Source: Mycolicibacterium parafortuitum
GTDB lineage: Bacteria; Actinomycetota; Actinomycetes; Mycobacteriales; Mycobacteriaceae
DNA: 64,000 bases
Assembly (NCBI RefSeq): GCF_002086815.1
Contig: NZ_MVID01000017.1
Location: forward strand, 1 to 64,000
Direction: 5' to 3'
Shown here: positions 16,040-25,001 of the stretch, one piece after another
Numbering within the stretch: the stretch's first letter is position 1
Layout of the letters: the number at the start of each line of letters is the position of its first letter
Position numbers and translations under genes: made by a program
The notes under the pieces: generated by a model
The model's database searches: none
What the model was told of the DNA's origin: nothing
What the model saw: only the letters and a program-made list of their open reading frames with translations

Positions 16040-18448
16040 CTACGCGGCGACTATTCGCCCTTCGGAGGTGCCCTCACCTGCGGCGGCGCGGGTCGGGAGC
16101 TCGATCGTCAGCTCCTCGATCGTGATCGCGCCCCACGAGTAGTAGTTGATGAACTTCGCGGTCGAGGTGACGATCTGCACGGTCACCGACTGGCCGGGCC
16201 GCAACGTGTGCGCGATCGGCTCGAGCGAGAACGACGCGGTGCGGCTGGTGCCGTCCAGGGTCACCGGGATCGGGGTCGCGTGGTTGCCGAGCACCAATCC
16301 CGTTGTGTCGTCCACGATCTGGGCATAGACGTGCTTGGCGGTGCCGTCGCCGGTGTAGGTGATCGTGACCTCAGGCGCGCCGACGAGGTGGGTCAGTTCG
16401 GACGCCTCGGGGATCTGCAGGTTCACCGAGTTGTAGGCGGCGGCCGCCGACGGCAGGCCCAGCAGCGTGGCGATGAGGCCGCGCGTGATGATCAGCGGGT
16501 TCGGGCCGGAGCCGAACAGCGCCGGGATGATCGGCATCACCCGGCTGTCCTCCTCGCGGGTCACCACGATCGGCGCCGACGCGGCCGCCGGGTAGGTGTC
16601 GTCGCTGAACCAGTCGCCGTTTTGGTCGACCCATTCGAACTGCGGTCCGGTGTCGGTGTCCTCGTTGCCCTTGACGTAGCGGTCCAGCCAGTCGAGGGTG
16701 CGGGCGATGACGACCTCACCGTCGTTGAAGTCGCTCAGACACGCGCCGTGGCCGCCGCAGTACCAGATCACCTTCGTCGTGGTGCCGGCCTCGATCAGAT
16801 CCAGCGCGTTGCGGTGCGCCTGGTCCAGGGTGAACAGGGTGTCCACCGTGCCCTGGATCAGCAGTGTCGGGGCGGTGATGTCCTTGATCTGGTCGCCGAA
16901 GCTCAGGCTGTTGACCAGCTCGATGTCGGCCGGATCGGCGATGCCGAACAGCACCCCCTGGATCGCGACCGGGAAGATCCTCGGATGCTCACGGGCGAAC
17001 GTCAGCGCCAGCACGCCGGGCAGGATGGTGCCCCAGCTGCTGTTGACCGCACCGCGCGGGAACAGCACGTCGACCAGGTTGTTCCACGCGATCGTCGGGA
17101 CGAGCGCGTCGACGCGGTGATCGATTGCCGCCGTGGCCAATTGGATCCCACCACCGTAGGAGGCACCGGTCATGCCGATCCGGGGGTCGTTTTCGGCGTC
17201 GAGTTGCACCTCGGGCAGGGTGGCCAGGAAGCTGATGATGTGCGACATGTCCCGGCCTTCCAGGTCGGGTGAGTTCAGGTGCATGACGCCCTCGGAGCGC
17301 CACTCCCCCCGCGGATCCCACGTGACGACGTTGTAGCCGTTCTGCCGCAGCGTGCCGATCCCGATCACGTCGGTGGGCAGGAAGCTGTCCTTGGGAAGTT
17401 CCAGCGCGGTCGATCCCGGTAGCCCCAGGCCGGGTCCGTTGAGGATGGTGGGCGCGGTCTCGCCGGCCTGTAATCCCTTGGCGGGCATGAAGTTCACGAA
17501 GATCCGGGTGCCGTCGAAGGACGTGACCCGGTAGTTGCGGGCCCGCGGTGCGCCCGGCGGCGCGAAGTGGTCGATCGGGAACCCGATCACCGGGTGCAGG
17601 ATGTCCCCGACGAACGGGAGCACGTGGATGAACCCGACGATCGGGGTGATCACCAGCGGGCCGAGCACCGGGATGTTCTGCAGCCACTCCAGCGGCGGCG
17701 TCCACTCCTCGACCGTGACGCCGGTCGGGATCGGGTACGGCGCCGAGCCGGCCTCGGCCAGGCTGCTGGCCACCTGCGCGCCGACGGCGGTCGGGGATTC
17801 GTTGGTGCTCTCGCGGCCCGCGGCCAGCACCGAGGACACCAGGGTGGCCAGCGTCGGCAGGACCGGATCGCCCGAGTCGCCCGCGGGCTCCGGCGCTTTC
17901 GGATTGGCCAGCTCCGTGGTGACGGTCTGGGGGCCGGGTTCGGCGCCCGGCGCGTCGTCGGGGACCACCGCGGGCTTCTGCGGGACGGAGGGCGGGGCTT
18001 CGGCGACGACGTCCGTGTCGTCGGCGGGTGCTTCGGCCGGCGTCTCGTCGACGGGTTCGTCGGTGGGCGCGTCCTCGACCGACTCGTCCTCGGACAGGTC
18101 ATCCGCGGATTCCTCGACCGCCGGCGTATCGCCGGCCGTGCCTGAACCCTTGCCTGACCTCTTGGACGCGTCCTCGCCGCCGGTTTTGTCGTCGGTGTCA
18201 GTTCGGCTGGGGGCTGCCGCATCGGCTCCGCTGCTGCCGCTGTCGGCGCCTCGCGCCGCCCTGGGCTTCGCCGGCGTACGGGGCTCGGTCGACGATTCCG
18301 ACGAACGTGACGTGGTGACCGAGTCCTTGGACCCCGACCCGGTGCTGTCGTCGGCAGCTGCGGCACCCGCTCCCGCGAGCAGTGCCACGCCGATTCCCAA
18401 CGCGGCCGCCAACCCGCCGACCCGCCCCACGTATGTCCCCGCACTCAT
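16040..18448 (-). CDS. Secreted CocE/NonD (peptidase S15-like) alpha/beta hydrolase with long acidic linker
   Basis: Exported protein of 802 aa. The N-terminus has a signal segment (GRVGGLAAALGIGVALL, to about 32), followed by a disordered stretch of roughly 160 residues rich in Ser, Thr, Asp, Glu and Pro. The hydrolase domain (about 290-650) carries the nucleophile GASYGGG (Ser near 430), an acid in the QGTVDTLFT segment and His in GGHGACL. The C-terminal beta-rich region resembles the X-Pro dipeptidyl-peptidase C-terminal domain. Substrate unknown. The signal motif recurs in the gene at 34223. It is transcribed between the two cold-shock modules. Confidence 0.85.
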   Translation of the reverse strand: MSAGTYVGRVGGLAAALGIGVALLAGAGAAAADDSTGSGSKDSVTTSRSSESSTEPRTPAKPRAARGADSGSSGADAAAPSRTDTDDKTGGEDASKRSGKGSGTAGDTPAVEESADDLSEDESVEDAPTDEPVDETPAEAPADDTDVVAEAPPSVPQKPAVVPDDAPGAEPGPQTVTTELANPKAPEPAGDSGDPVLPTLATLVSSVLAAGRESTNESPTAVGAQVASSLAEAGSAPYPIPTGVTVEEWTPPLEWLQNIPVLGPLVITPIVGFIHVLPFVGDILHPVIGFPIDHFAPPGAPRARNYRVTSFDGTRIFVNFMPAKGLQAGETAPTILNGPGLGLPGSTALELPKDSFLPTDVIGIGTLRQNGYNVVTWDPRGEWRSEGVMHLNSPDLEGRDMSHIISFLATLPEVQLDAENDPRIGMTGASYGGGIQLATAAIDHRVDALVPTIAWNNLVDVLFPRGAVNSSWGTILPGVLALTFAREHPRIFPVAIQGVLFGIADPADIELVNSLSFGDQIKDITAPTLLIQGTVDTLFTLDQAHRNALDLIEAGTTTKVIWYCGGHGACLSDFNDGEVVIARTLDWLDRYVKGNEDTDTGPQFEWVDQNGDWFSDDTYPAAASAPIVVTREEDSRVMPIIPALFGSGPNPLIITRGLIATLLGLPSAAAAYNSVNLQIPEASELTHLVGAPEVTITYTGDGTAKHVYAQIVDDTTGLVLGNHATPIPVTLDGTSRTASFSLEPIAHTLRPGQSVTVQIVTSTAKFINYYSWGAITIEELTIELPTRAAAGEGTSEGRIVAA

Positions 18449-18611
18449 GGACTCAATGTCTACCCTGCGTAAACCGCGTGGCGGAAGACTTGGATGGAAT
18501 TTCTTACCGATGAGTCAGTTAGATGCGGTAACACCTACTGATTCCATCTCCGAATGCGGAGACCGCAACCGATTCCGTGGCCCCGGGCCCGGAAATGAGG
18601 CTCAAACAAAA

Positions 18612-18645
18612 CGTGGGCCGGTAGGAGTTCTCCTACCGGCCCACG
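18612..18645 (-). terminator. Strong hairpin terminator after cold-shock gene 2
   Basis: Perfect inverted repeat with 16-bp arms (CGTGGGCCGGTAGGAG and its complement) around two central bases. It starts 14 bp after the cold-shock stop. On the minus strand it is followed by TTTTGTTT, a genuine U-tract, which is rare in this GC-rich genome. It matches the copy 1 terminator over the CGTGGGCC core. Confidence 0.88.
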
Positions 18646-18658
18646 CTGTTAAGTCTTG

Positions 18659-18862
18659 TCAGATTGCGCTGACCCGAACGGCCTGCGGCCCCTTGTTGCC
18701 CTGCTCGACCTCGAACTCGACCCGCTGGTTTTCTTCCAGCGAGCGGTATCCGGATCCACTGATCTCCGAGTAATGGACGAAGACATCCTTCGAGCCGTCA
18801 TCGGGGGCGATGAAGCCGAAGCCCTTTTCGCCGTTGAACCACTTCACAGTTCCCTGCGTCAT
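18659..18862 (-). CDS. Cold-shock protein, CspA type, copy 2
   Basis: Single cold-shock domain of 67 aa with KWFNGEKGFGFIAPD and DVFVHYSEI RNA-binding motifs. It is a close paralogue of the gene at 14967-15170. The ATG at 18862 gives the family N-terminus MTQGTVKWF, with an A/G-rich leader upstream (GAGAGAAGAAAAAAGT) typical of cold-shock mRNAs. Its promoter block, leader length and terminator core match copy 1. That supports duplication of a whole transcription unit rather than of the coding region alone. Confidence 0.96.
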   Translation of the reverse strand: MTQGTVKWFNGEKGFGFIAPDDGSKDVFVHYSEISGSGYRSLEENQRVEFEVEQGNKGPQAVRVSAI

Positions 18863-18914
18863 ACTTTTTTCTTCTCTCACTTTTGATCTGGATGTTCGGA
18901 CACATCCGCAGGTC

Positions 18915-18925
18915 AGGCTAACACG
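18915..18925 (-). promoter_or_regulatory. Predicted -10 region of cold-shock gene 2
   Basis: On the minus strand, CGTGTTAGCCT holds TAGCCT, a TANNNT -10 match. It sits at almost the same distance from its ATG as the CGTGTTACCGT block of copy 1. The leader would be about 46 nt. Confidence 0.5.
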
Positions 18926-19035
18926 CATATCCCCGAAGAACAGCCCGAACTTTTCCGAATCGCAACACAAGGGATCGAATCGGTTCGAATTCAAGAATGT
19001 CGACGGCGGCGGGAACCAAGATCAGCGGAATGCGT

Positions 19036-19176
19036 TCACTGCGTAGGCGAATCGCCCGGATGCCCCTTCTGGGGCAGGTCAGAGAAGACCGGCATGGCCA
19101 CCGCCTCGTGCGAGGTGTCGCCGGGTGAACTGGGCTGGGCGGCCTGAGGGTGGGAGAACAGCTCAGACGAATCCAT
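19036..19176 (-). CDS. MDSSELFSH small protein, copy 2 (46 aa)
   Basis: Short protein beginning MDSSELFSHPQAAQP with a PVFSDLPQKGHPG motif near the end. It has the same length as copy 1 at 15751-15891. The longer open frame reaches 19269, but the ATG at 19176 is chosen because it restores the shared N-terminus and has AAGGACG upstream. It is followed on the same strand by cold-shock copy 2, without a DUF5994 gene in between. No known domain. Confidence 0.8.
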   Translation of the reverse strand: MDSSELFSHPQAAQPSSPGDTSHEAVAMPVFSDLPQKGHPGDSPTQ

Positions 19177-19281
19177 GAGTACGTCCTTGAGGTTGCGGGG
19201 GTTTTCTGCCCCGTTGCTGGGAGCGAAAACGCGGAAGATCGCGTGTGGACACCGATCTGCCCCCGACATTACACACGCCCC

Positions 19282-20637
19282 CTAGGCATGCTTGTCGGCC
19301 GGACACGTCGCCGCGCGTCCCTCGGTGCATGGCGGCATCGCGTGCTTGGCGGTGACGCGGATCCGCGCACCGCGGCGGGGTTCGAAGATCACGGCTTTGA
19401 GCCTGCGTCGCTCGTCGGGCTCGGTCGTCGTGTCGAGGTCGACTCGGCGCAGGACTTCCCTTAGTACGACCCGGAATTCGGTCATCGCGAACGTCGCGCC
19501 GAGGCAGCGGCGGTTGCCGCCGCCGAACGGTAGATACGACGACGGGCTCGGCGCCGCGCCGAGCATGCGGTCCGGGTCGAACCTGTCGGCGTGCGGATAG
19601 ATCCGGTCGTCACCGTGCACCACCACCATGCCCGGCACCAGCATCACGCCCGCGGGTAACGAGTAGCCGGCCAACTCGACCGGTTCGGTGATCACGCGGC
19701 CGACGTCGAACACCACCGATCGGTTGCGCAGTGTCTCCTTGGCGACGGCGTCGAGATACTCGTCGTCCCCGGTGCGCGCCGCGCGCACCGCCCTGGCCAG
19801 CACGTCCGGGTGGCGGATCAGTCGTTCCAGCGCCCACGACAGCCCGGTCGCGGTCGTGTCGTGCCCCGCGACCAACAGGGTGATGAGTTGGTCGCGGAGC
19901 TCTCTGTCGGTCATGCCGCCGGCGCGCACCAGCATCGACAGCGCATCGGTGCGCCGGGCCAGATCGGGGTCGGCGCGGCGGTCCGCGATCTCGGCGTACA
20001 TCAGCTCGTCGGCCCTGGTCAGAGCGCTCCGCAGCGACCGCCACGGACCACGGCGCATGCTCTCCTGACTGGTCAGCGCCGAAGACTCCCAGGCGCCGAC
20101 CCGCAGGACGCGCGGGATCACGGTGCGCAGCGCGCTCAGCCGCGCCGGATCGCTGGTGCCGATCACGGTGCGCAGGATGATCTCCAGCGTGATCTCGGCC
20201 ATTTTCGGCGCGGCCGGAAACGGCGTGCCGACCGGCCATCCGGCGATGTTGTCCGCAGCGATCTGGGCCATCACCGCGGCCTGGCCCGCCACCGCGTCGC
20301 GGGTGAACGGCGCCAACATCAGGCGGCGCCGGTCGCGGTGCACATCACCGTCGACCACCAGCACCGACGAGTCGCCGAGCAGACCCTTGAGCATCGAATT
20401 CGCTTCGCCCGCATGGAAGATTTCGGGGTCGCCGGCGAACACGGCCTTGATGTCGTTCGGATCGGTGAGATAGACGAGCGTGCCCATCCCGGCCACCCGC
20501 AGCGTGAACGTCGATCCGTAGCGCCGCCGGCATCGTGCGAGATAACGCGGACCGCATTTCAGCATCAGCACCGCCTGCGCCAGCTTCGGGAGCCGCGGGC
20601 CCGGGGGCAGTGACGTCGCCTTGGTAGAGCCCGTCAT
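19282..20637 (-). CDS. Cytochrome P450 (CYP135/CYP138-like)
   Basis: Heme monooxygenase of 451 aa. The I-helix oxygen-activation motif is AGHDTT at about 247-252, the K-helix ExxR is ETLR near 291-294, and the heme-ligand loop is FGGGNRRCLG with Cys near 368. The N-terminus (LPPGPRLPKLAQAV) is soluble-type, so it relies on separate ferredoxin and reductase proteins, neither of which is in this window. Resemblance to CYP135/138 is from memory of motif spacing; the substrate is unknown. It is divergent from the MmpL-type exporter with an 81-bp gap, so the two may share control. Confidence 0.93.
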   Translation of the reverse strand: MTGSTKATSLPPGPRLPKLAQAVLMLKCGPRYLARCRRRYGSTFTLRVAGMGTLVYLTDPNDIKAVFAGDPEIFHAGEANSMLKGLLGDSSVLVVDGDVHRDRRRLMLAPFTRDAVAGQAAVMAQIAADNIAGWPVGTPFPAAPKMAEITLEIILRTVIGTSDPARLSALRTVIPRVLRVGAWESSALTSQESMRRGPWRSLRSALTRADELMYAEIADRRADPDLARRTDALSMLVRAGGMTDRELRDQLITLLVAGHDTTATGLSWALERLIRHPDVLARAVRAARTGDDEYLDAVAKETLRNRSVVFDVGRVITEPVELAGYSLPAGVMLVPGMVVVHGDDRIYPHADRFDPDRMLGAAPSPSSYLPFGGGNRRCLGATFAMTEFRVVLREVLRRVDLDTTTEPDERRRLKAVIFEPRRGARIRVTAKHAMPPCTEGRAATCPADKHA

Positions 20638-20718
20638 CGCCTCAGCCTACGAAGCCGTCGGCCAGATCACAGGGCTATCTGCGCGTAGAACGTCCCCCAC
20701 CCGGGAAATGGAGTGCAC

Positions 20719-22917
20719 ATGTCGCGATTTCTGTTCAGTCTCGGGGCGGCCAGTTTCCGACGCCGCTGGCTGGTCCTGGGCACCTGGCTGGCCGTTCTGC
20801 TCGGTGTCGGGCTGGCGTTCGTCGGCTTCCGCGGGGAGCCCGGCGACAACTTCACCATCCCCGGCACCGAATCCCAGCGCGCCGTCGAGCAGCTGCAACA
20901 GAATCTGCCCGACTTCAGCGGGGCCCAAACCCAGTTGACGTTCGCCGCCCCAGAAGACCAGTCGATCACCGATCCGCGGTTCGCGGCGGCGATCGACGAA
21001 GCCGTCGCCACGCTCAACACGCTGCCCGACGTCGCCGTGGCCGCCGGGCCGAATCAGACCCGCCAGATCTCCCCGGACGGCCGGGTCGCGCTCGGCACGG
21101 TGCAGTGGACGGCGCCGATCGGCGAGGTCAGCGACGCCGCGCTGGCCGAGTTGGAGAACGCGATGGCGCCGGTCGCCGACGCCGGAGTGCAGGTGGAGTA
21201 CGCCGGCGCGGTGTTCCCCGGCTACAAGGTCGCCGTCCCGCACCTGCCCGAGATCATCGGCATCGGCGTGGCGTTCCTGATCCTGCTGATCACGTTCGGC
21301 GCGGTCGTCGCCGCCGGTCTGCCGATCCTGACCGCCGCCATCGGCGTCGGGATCGGCGCGCTGGGCATCTTCGTCGTCGCCGCGTTCGTCGAGATGCCGA
21401 CGGCGTCGCTGTCTTTGGCGCTGATGCTCGGGTTGTCCTGCGGCATCGACTACGCCCTGTTCATCCTCAACCGCTACCGCAACAACCTGCTGCTGTTGAT
21501 GCCGCGCCAGGAGGCGGCCGGGCTGGCTGTCGGGACCGCCGGTGGCGCGGTCGTTTTCGCGGCGCTGACGGTGATCATCGCGCTGTGCGGGCTGGCCGTC
21601 GTCGGTATCCCGTTCCTGACCTACATGGGCCTGGCCGCCGCCGCCTCGGTGTTCATCGCGATGCTGATCGCGCTGACCCTGCTGCCCGCGCTGTTCGCCT
21701 TCGCCGGCGGCAAGGTCGCGAAGTTCATCGAACCCCCGCTGCAGCCGCACCGGCCCAAGGAGGTCGCGCAGGTCTCGGCCTATACCCCGCAGCGCACACT
21801 CGGCGCGGCGTGGGCACGATTCGTGGTCAGGTTCCGCACGCCGTTGCTCGTCGGCGGGTCCGCGGCGCTGATCGTGATCGGATTGCCGGCGCTCGGCATG
21901 CAACTCGGGCTGCCCAGCGGCTCGTCGCAGCCGGAGACGAATACCTCCCGGCAGGCCTACGACCTGACCGCCGAGCACCTCGGTCCCGGCTTCAACGGAC
22001 CGCTGCTCGTCGTCGCGGATCTGACCCGCGCGACGGACCCGAACGCCGCCCAGGTCATCGCGTCGAACATCGCCCGCGAGGACGGCGTGGTCGCCGCGGC
22101 CCCGGCGGGCGGTGACCAGCGCACCGCGGTCATCCAGGTGATCCCGGAGACCGGTCCGAACGACACCGCCACCGCCGATCTGGTGCAGCGAATCCGCGCC
22201 GACCGCGACGCGATCCAGGCCGGGACCGGGGCGACGTTCCTGGTCGGCGGCAACACCGCGTCCAACATCGACACCTCCGACAAGCTGGCCACCGCGCTGC
22301 CGATCTTCCTGGTGGTGGTCGTCGGGTTGGCCTTCATCCTGTTGGCCGTCGCGTTCCGGGCGGCGCTGGTGCCGATCACGTCGATCGCCGGCTTCCTGCT
22401 GTCGGTGTTCGCCGCCATGGGCGTACAGGTCGCGATCTTCCAATGGGGCTGGGGGGCAGACCTTCTCGGCGTCACCCCGGGTGAGACCATCAGCTTCCTG
22501 CCGATCATCGCGCTGGCCATCATCTTCGGATTGTCCAGCGACTACGAGGTGTTCGTGGTCTCGCGCGTCAAAGAGGAGCTCAGCAAGGACGGCACCGATG
22601 CGCTGACCGCGGTACGCAACGGCGTCGGCCTGTCGGCGCGGGTGGTGACGGCCGCCGCGCTGATCATGTTCGGGGTGTTCGTCGCGTTCCTGGCCGCCGG
22701 GGATCCGATCATCAAATCGGTCGGCCTGACGCTGGCGGTCGGCGTGTTCCTCGACGCGTTCGTGGTCCGGCTGACGCTGATCCCGGCGATCATGGCGATG
22801 CTGGGCGACAAGATGTGGGCGCGGTCGAAGTGGTTCGACCGGTACGTGCCCGATCTTGACATCGAAGGCACCGCACTGGAAGTCGAGCATCGCAGCCCGG
22901 TTTCGGCGGCTTCGTGA
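20719..22917 (+). CDS. MMPL-family RND transporter
   Basis: Inner-membrane RND-superfamily exporter of 732 aa. It has two repeats, each with one helix, an extracytoplasmic loop and a five-helix bundle. Proton-relay-type helices are recognisable (GLSCGIDYALFILNRYR near 235 and FGLSSDYEVFVVSRVKEEL near 600). It is shorter than classical MmpL lipid transporters (over 900 aa) and closer to the YdfJ/MmpL13-like group. The likely cargo is a lipid or small hydrophobic compound. The ATG at 20719 has GGAG five bases upstream and is preferred to the in-frame GTG at 20713. A P450 is divergently transcribed. Confidence 0.92.
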   Translation: MSRFLFSLGAASFRRRWLVLGTWLAVLLGVGLAFVGFRGEPGDNFTIPGTESQRAVEQLQQNLPDFSGAQTQLTFAAPEDQSITDPRFAAAIDEAVATLNTLPDVAVAAGPNQTRQISPDGRVALGTVQWTAPIGEVSDAALAELENAMAPVADAGVQVEYAGAVFPGYKVAVPHLPEIIGIGVAFLILLITFGAVVAAGLPILTAAIGVGIGALGIFVVAAFVEMPTASLSLALMLGLSCGIDYALFILNRYRNNLLLLMPRQEAAGLAVGTAGGAVVFAALTVIIALCGLAVVGIPFLTYMGLAAAASVFIAMLIALTLLPALFAFAGGKVAKFIEPPLQPHRPKEVAQVSAYTPQRTLGAAWARFVVRFRTPLLVGGSAALIVIGLPALGMQLGLPSGSSQPETNTSRQAYDLTAEHLGPGFNGPLLVVADLTRATDPNAAQVIASNIAREDGVVAAAPAGGDQRTAVIQVIPETGPNDTATADLVQRIRADRDAIQAGTGATFLVGGNTASNIDTSDKLATALPIFLVVVVGLAFILLAVAFRAALVPITSIAGFLLSVFAAMGVQVAIFQWGWGADLLGVTPGETISFLPIIALAIIFGLSSDYEVFVVSRVKEELSKDGTDALTAVRNGVGLSARVVTAAALIMFGVFVAFLAAGDPIIKSVGLTLAVGVFLDAFVVRLTLIPAIMAMLGDKMWARSKWFDRYVPDLDIEGTALEVEHRSPVSAAS

Positions 22918-23035
22918 TGCGCGTGCGTGGAGCGGTTGCTCAGCACATCAGGACGCCGCGGCGCGGTGACCGTTCTGTGACAAGATCGAAAAGTCCAGGG
23001 GTATAAAGCCGCTGACGGCTGGGTAGCCCAAACGC

Positions 23036-23473
23036 ATGAGCCTTTCAGCGGTGGAGTCGCCCACCTCAGAGCAGTTGACGGTGAGGGGGATGGCGACCGC
23101 CGCGAGCGCTGCTCAGCTTCGCGACGAGTTCGGCGCCTGGCTTCGCGCACGCGGAGTCTCCGCACCGCAGACCAATGAGATCCTGTTGGCGGTCAACGAG
23201 GCGCTCGCCAACTGTGTCGACCACGCCTACTCGGGCCATTCCGCGGTCGGCACGATGGCGGTGCGCGCCGACTACGAGCCCGCCGCCGGGTGCCTGAGCA
23301 TCTGCGTCACCGACCACGGCACGTGGCGCCAGCCCGGACACCAGTCCGCCGAGGACCGCCGGCGTGGCCGCGGTGTGGCGTTGATGCACGCGATGGCCGA
23401 CCACTGCACGATCAACGGCCGCCACGACGGGACGACCGTGTGCCTGGATTACCGCTGCCGCGGCATCAGGTGA
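23036..23473 (+). CDS. RsbW-like anti-sigma factor/ATP-binding protein
   Basis: Protein of 145 aa with a GHKL (HATPase_c_2) fold. The N box reads NEILLAVNEALANCVDHAY near 50-68, the G1 box CVTDHGTW near 95 and the G2 region RRGRGVALMHAMAD near 115. Members bind an alternative sigma factor or phosphorylate an anti-anti-sigma protein. No sigma factor or antagonist gene is adjacent. The nearby CsbD-like and coiled-coil genes on the other strand suggest a general stress setting. A GGGTAT sequence at 22999-23004 resembles a SigF -10 but has no matching -35. Confidence 0.85.
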   Translation: MSLSAVESPTSEQLTVRGMATAASAAQLRDEFGAWLRARGVSAPQTNEILLAVNEALANCVDHAYSGHSAVGTMAVRADYEPAAGCLSICVTDHGTWRQPGHQSAEDRRRGRGVALMHAMADHCTINGRHDGTTVCLDYRCRGIR

Positions 23474-23705
23474 GGATCGTCACCAACAAGTAGATCCCCG
23501 TCGCGATGAACAGCGCGACGAACAACAGCACCACCACGAAAGTCACCACCGCGCGCGGCGTGAGGTTGCGGCCGGCGGCCGGATCCCGATTCGAGGTCGC
23601 GCTCGTCTGCGCGGAATCCGGCGGGGTGTCACCGGGGGCGACATCCCCGGCGCTGTTCACGCCGGGAACGTCGCGCGGATCCGGATCCGGAGGTAGCGCG
23701 GTCAC
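23466..23705 (-). CDS. DUF6480-like small membrane protein
   Basis: Protein of 79 aa. The N-terminus (PPDPDPRDVPGV...GDTPPDSAQTS) is proline-rich and cytosolic, and one hydrophobic helix fills the C-terminal 28 residues. The pattern fits the actinobacterial DUF6480 family, function unknown. The GTG start overlaps the stop of the coiled-coil gene upstream (GTGA). Its 3' end overlaps that of the RsbW-like gene by 8 bp in convergent orientation. Confidence 0.78.
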   Translation of the reverse strand: MTALPPDPDPRDVPGVNSAGDVAPGDTPPDSAQTSATSNRDPAAGRNLTPRAVVTFVVVLLFVALFIATGIYLLVTILT

Positions 23706-24376
23706 AGGTCGCCCTTGGCAGCTTGGCGCTTGACCTTCTCCGTCTCACTGAAATTCTCCAGCTTGTCGGCGTGCGCCCGCGCACCCGCTGCCGCACTGCG
23801 CTTGTCGGAAGCGTCCTCGAGCTGCGCCTCGGCGACCTTGACCTCGGCCTTCTCGGCGGCGCGGCTGCGGTTCACCGCGCTCTGTTTGGACTTCTCCACC
23901 GACTGCGCCTTCTGATCGGCGGCCTCGTCGATGCGCTCCTTGGCCTGCGACGTGCGCTTCGCCGCGTTCTCGGCGGCGGCCCGCTTCTTCTGCTCGGCCT
24001 GCGCGCGGGCCTGCTTCTCGCGTTCCTCGGCCTCCTTGCGGGCCTGCTGCGGGGCCGCGGTCGCCTTGTCGCGCTTCTGCCGCAGCTCATCGGCGGCCGC
24101 GCGGCGCTTCTGCTCGGCCTCCTCGTCGAGGCGCGACGCCTCGGCCAGTTCGACGGCCCGCTCGATGCGGGCCACACCGGTCTGCTCCAGATCGGCATCG
24201 TGCAGCAGGCTGCCGACGGTCGCGTCCAGCGAGCCGAAGGCCCGCTCGAACAGCAGCCGGCGCGGTGCCTCGGTGTCCATCCGGGAGATGACGCCGCTCT
24301 CGAACAGTTGCAGCGGTGTGCGGGCGATGCGGTATTGGATTCGCAACAGGGCGAACGGAAGGTCGGTGACAGCCAT
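23702..24376 (-). CDS. Long coiled-coil protein (mycobacterial 'IF2 family' type)
   Basis: Protein of 224 aa. Residues 1-80 are mixed (PFALLRIQYRIARTPLQLFE, RRLLFERAFGSLD) and the remaining 140 are one long charged coiled coil rich in Ala, Glu, Lys and Arg. Databases often label such proteins 'IF2 family translation initiation factor', apparently because of compositional similarity to the IF2 N-terminus; there is no GTPase domain. A structural or stress role is more likely. It lies between the CsbD-like gene (45 bp upstream) and the coupled DUF6480 gene. Confidence 0.75.
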   Translation of the reverse strand: MAVTDLPFALLRIQYRIARTPLQLFESGVISRMDTEAPRRLLFERAFGSLDATVGSLLHDADLEQTGVARIERAVELAEASRLDEEAEQKRRAAADELRQKRDKATAAPQQARKEAEEREKQARAQAEQKKRAAAENAAKRTSQAKERIDEAADQKAQSVEKSKQSAVNRSRAAEKAEVKVAEAQLEDASDKRSAAAGARAHADKLENFSETEKVKRQAAKGDL

Positions 24377-24421
24377 CGTGACTCCTTGAGGTGGGGGTTG
24401 CGGTACGGGTCGGGACCGGCC

Positions 24422-24967
24422 TCAGGCCGGGTCGGTGTCCTCGGCGCGCCGGCGCAGGCGGTCGGCGCGGGCCTCGGCCTCGGCGGCCTCGCGGTTGGCC
24501 TCGGTGAACTCGGCGGCGGCCTCGTGGTACTCACCGGCCGCCTCGACGACCTGCTCGCGCTGTTCGGCGCGGGCCCGGACCGTCTCCTGGGCCACCTGCG
24601 CCTCGGCCTGCACCTGGCCGCGCGCGGCGTCGCGACGGCCCGCCTCCTCGGCGGCTTCGCGCTGGGCCGCCTGATCAGCGCGCACCTGGGTCTCGGCACT
24701 CGCGGCGCGCACCTCGGCGGCCGCGCGTTCCTGCGCGCCTTCGAGCTGCGCTTCATTGGCCTGCGCCTGGGTCTGCGCGGCTTCGGCGTCGGCCTCGGCT
24801 TCCATGCGGCTGGCTTCGCGGCGCTCCTTGGCTTCGGCCTGCTCGAGCTGGCCCTCCGCCGTCAACGAGTCATTGCCGGTGACGGCGCCCGCCAACTCCT
24901 TGGCTTTGCCCTTCACCGACTCCGCAATACTCTTGCGGGTCTGGGCGGCCTTGTCGTCCTGGGACAT
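24422..24967 (-). CDS. CsbD-like stress protein with coiled-coil extension
   Basis: Protein of 181 aa. The first 45 residues (RKSIAESVKGKAKELAGAVTGNDSLTAEG) match the CsbD motif of bacterial stress proteins. The rest is an Ala/Glu/Arg/Gln coiled coil, unusual because CsbD proteins are normally about 60 residues. The ATG at 24967 has a near-perfect AGAAGGAG site upstream; the frame continues further but without support. A SigF-like promoter lies 35 bp upstream. With the coiled-coil and DUF6480 genes it forms a three-gene stress operon. Confidence 0.82.
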   Translation of the reverse strand: MSQDDKAAQTRKSIAESVKGKAKELAGAVTGNDSLTAEGQLEQAEAKERREASRMEAEADAEAAQTQAQANEAQLEGAQERAAAEVRAASAETQVRADQAAQREAAEEAGRRDAARGQVQAEAQVAQETVRARAEQREQVVEAAGEYHEAAAEFTEANREAAEAEARADRLRRRAEDTDPA

Positions 24968-25001
24968 CTCGCTCCTTCTGGGATCGGCATGAACTGCCTG
25001 C

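Noticed and set aside
20647..22890. A 747-codon minus-strand open frame
   Set aside because: It lies wholly antisense to the MMPL transporter. Its Arg/Asp/Gly-heavy low-complexity composition is typical of a GC-rich shadow frame.
22999..23004. GGGTAT as a SigF promoter for the RsbW-like gene
   Set aside because: No GTTT-like -35 lies at 15-17 bp, so the site was not listed as a promoter.
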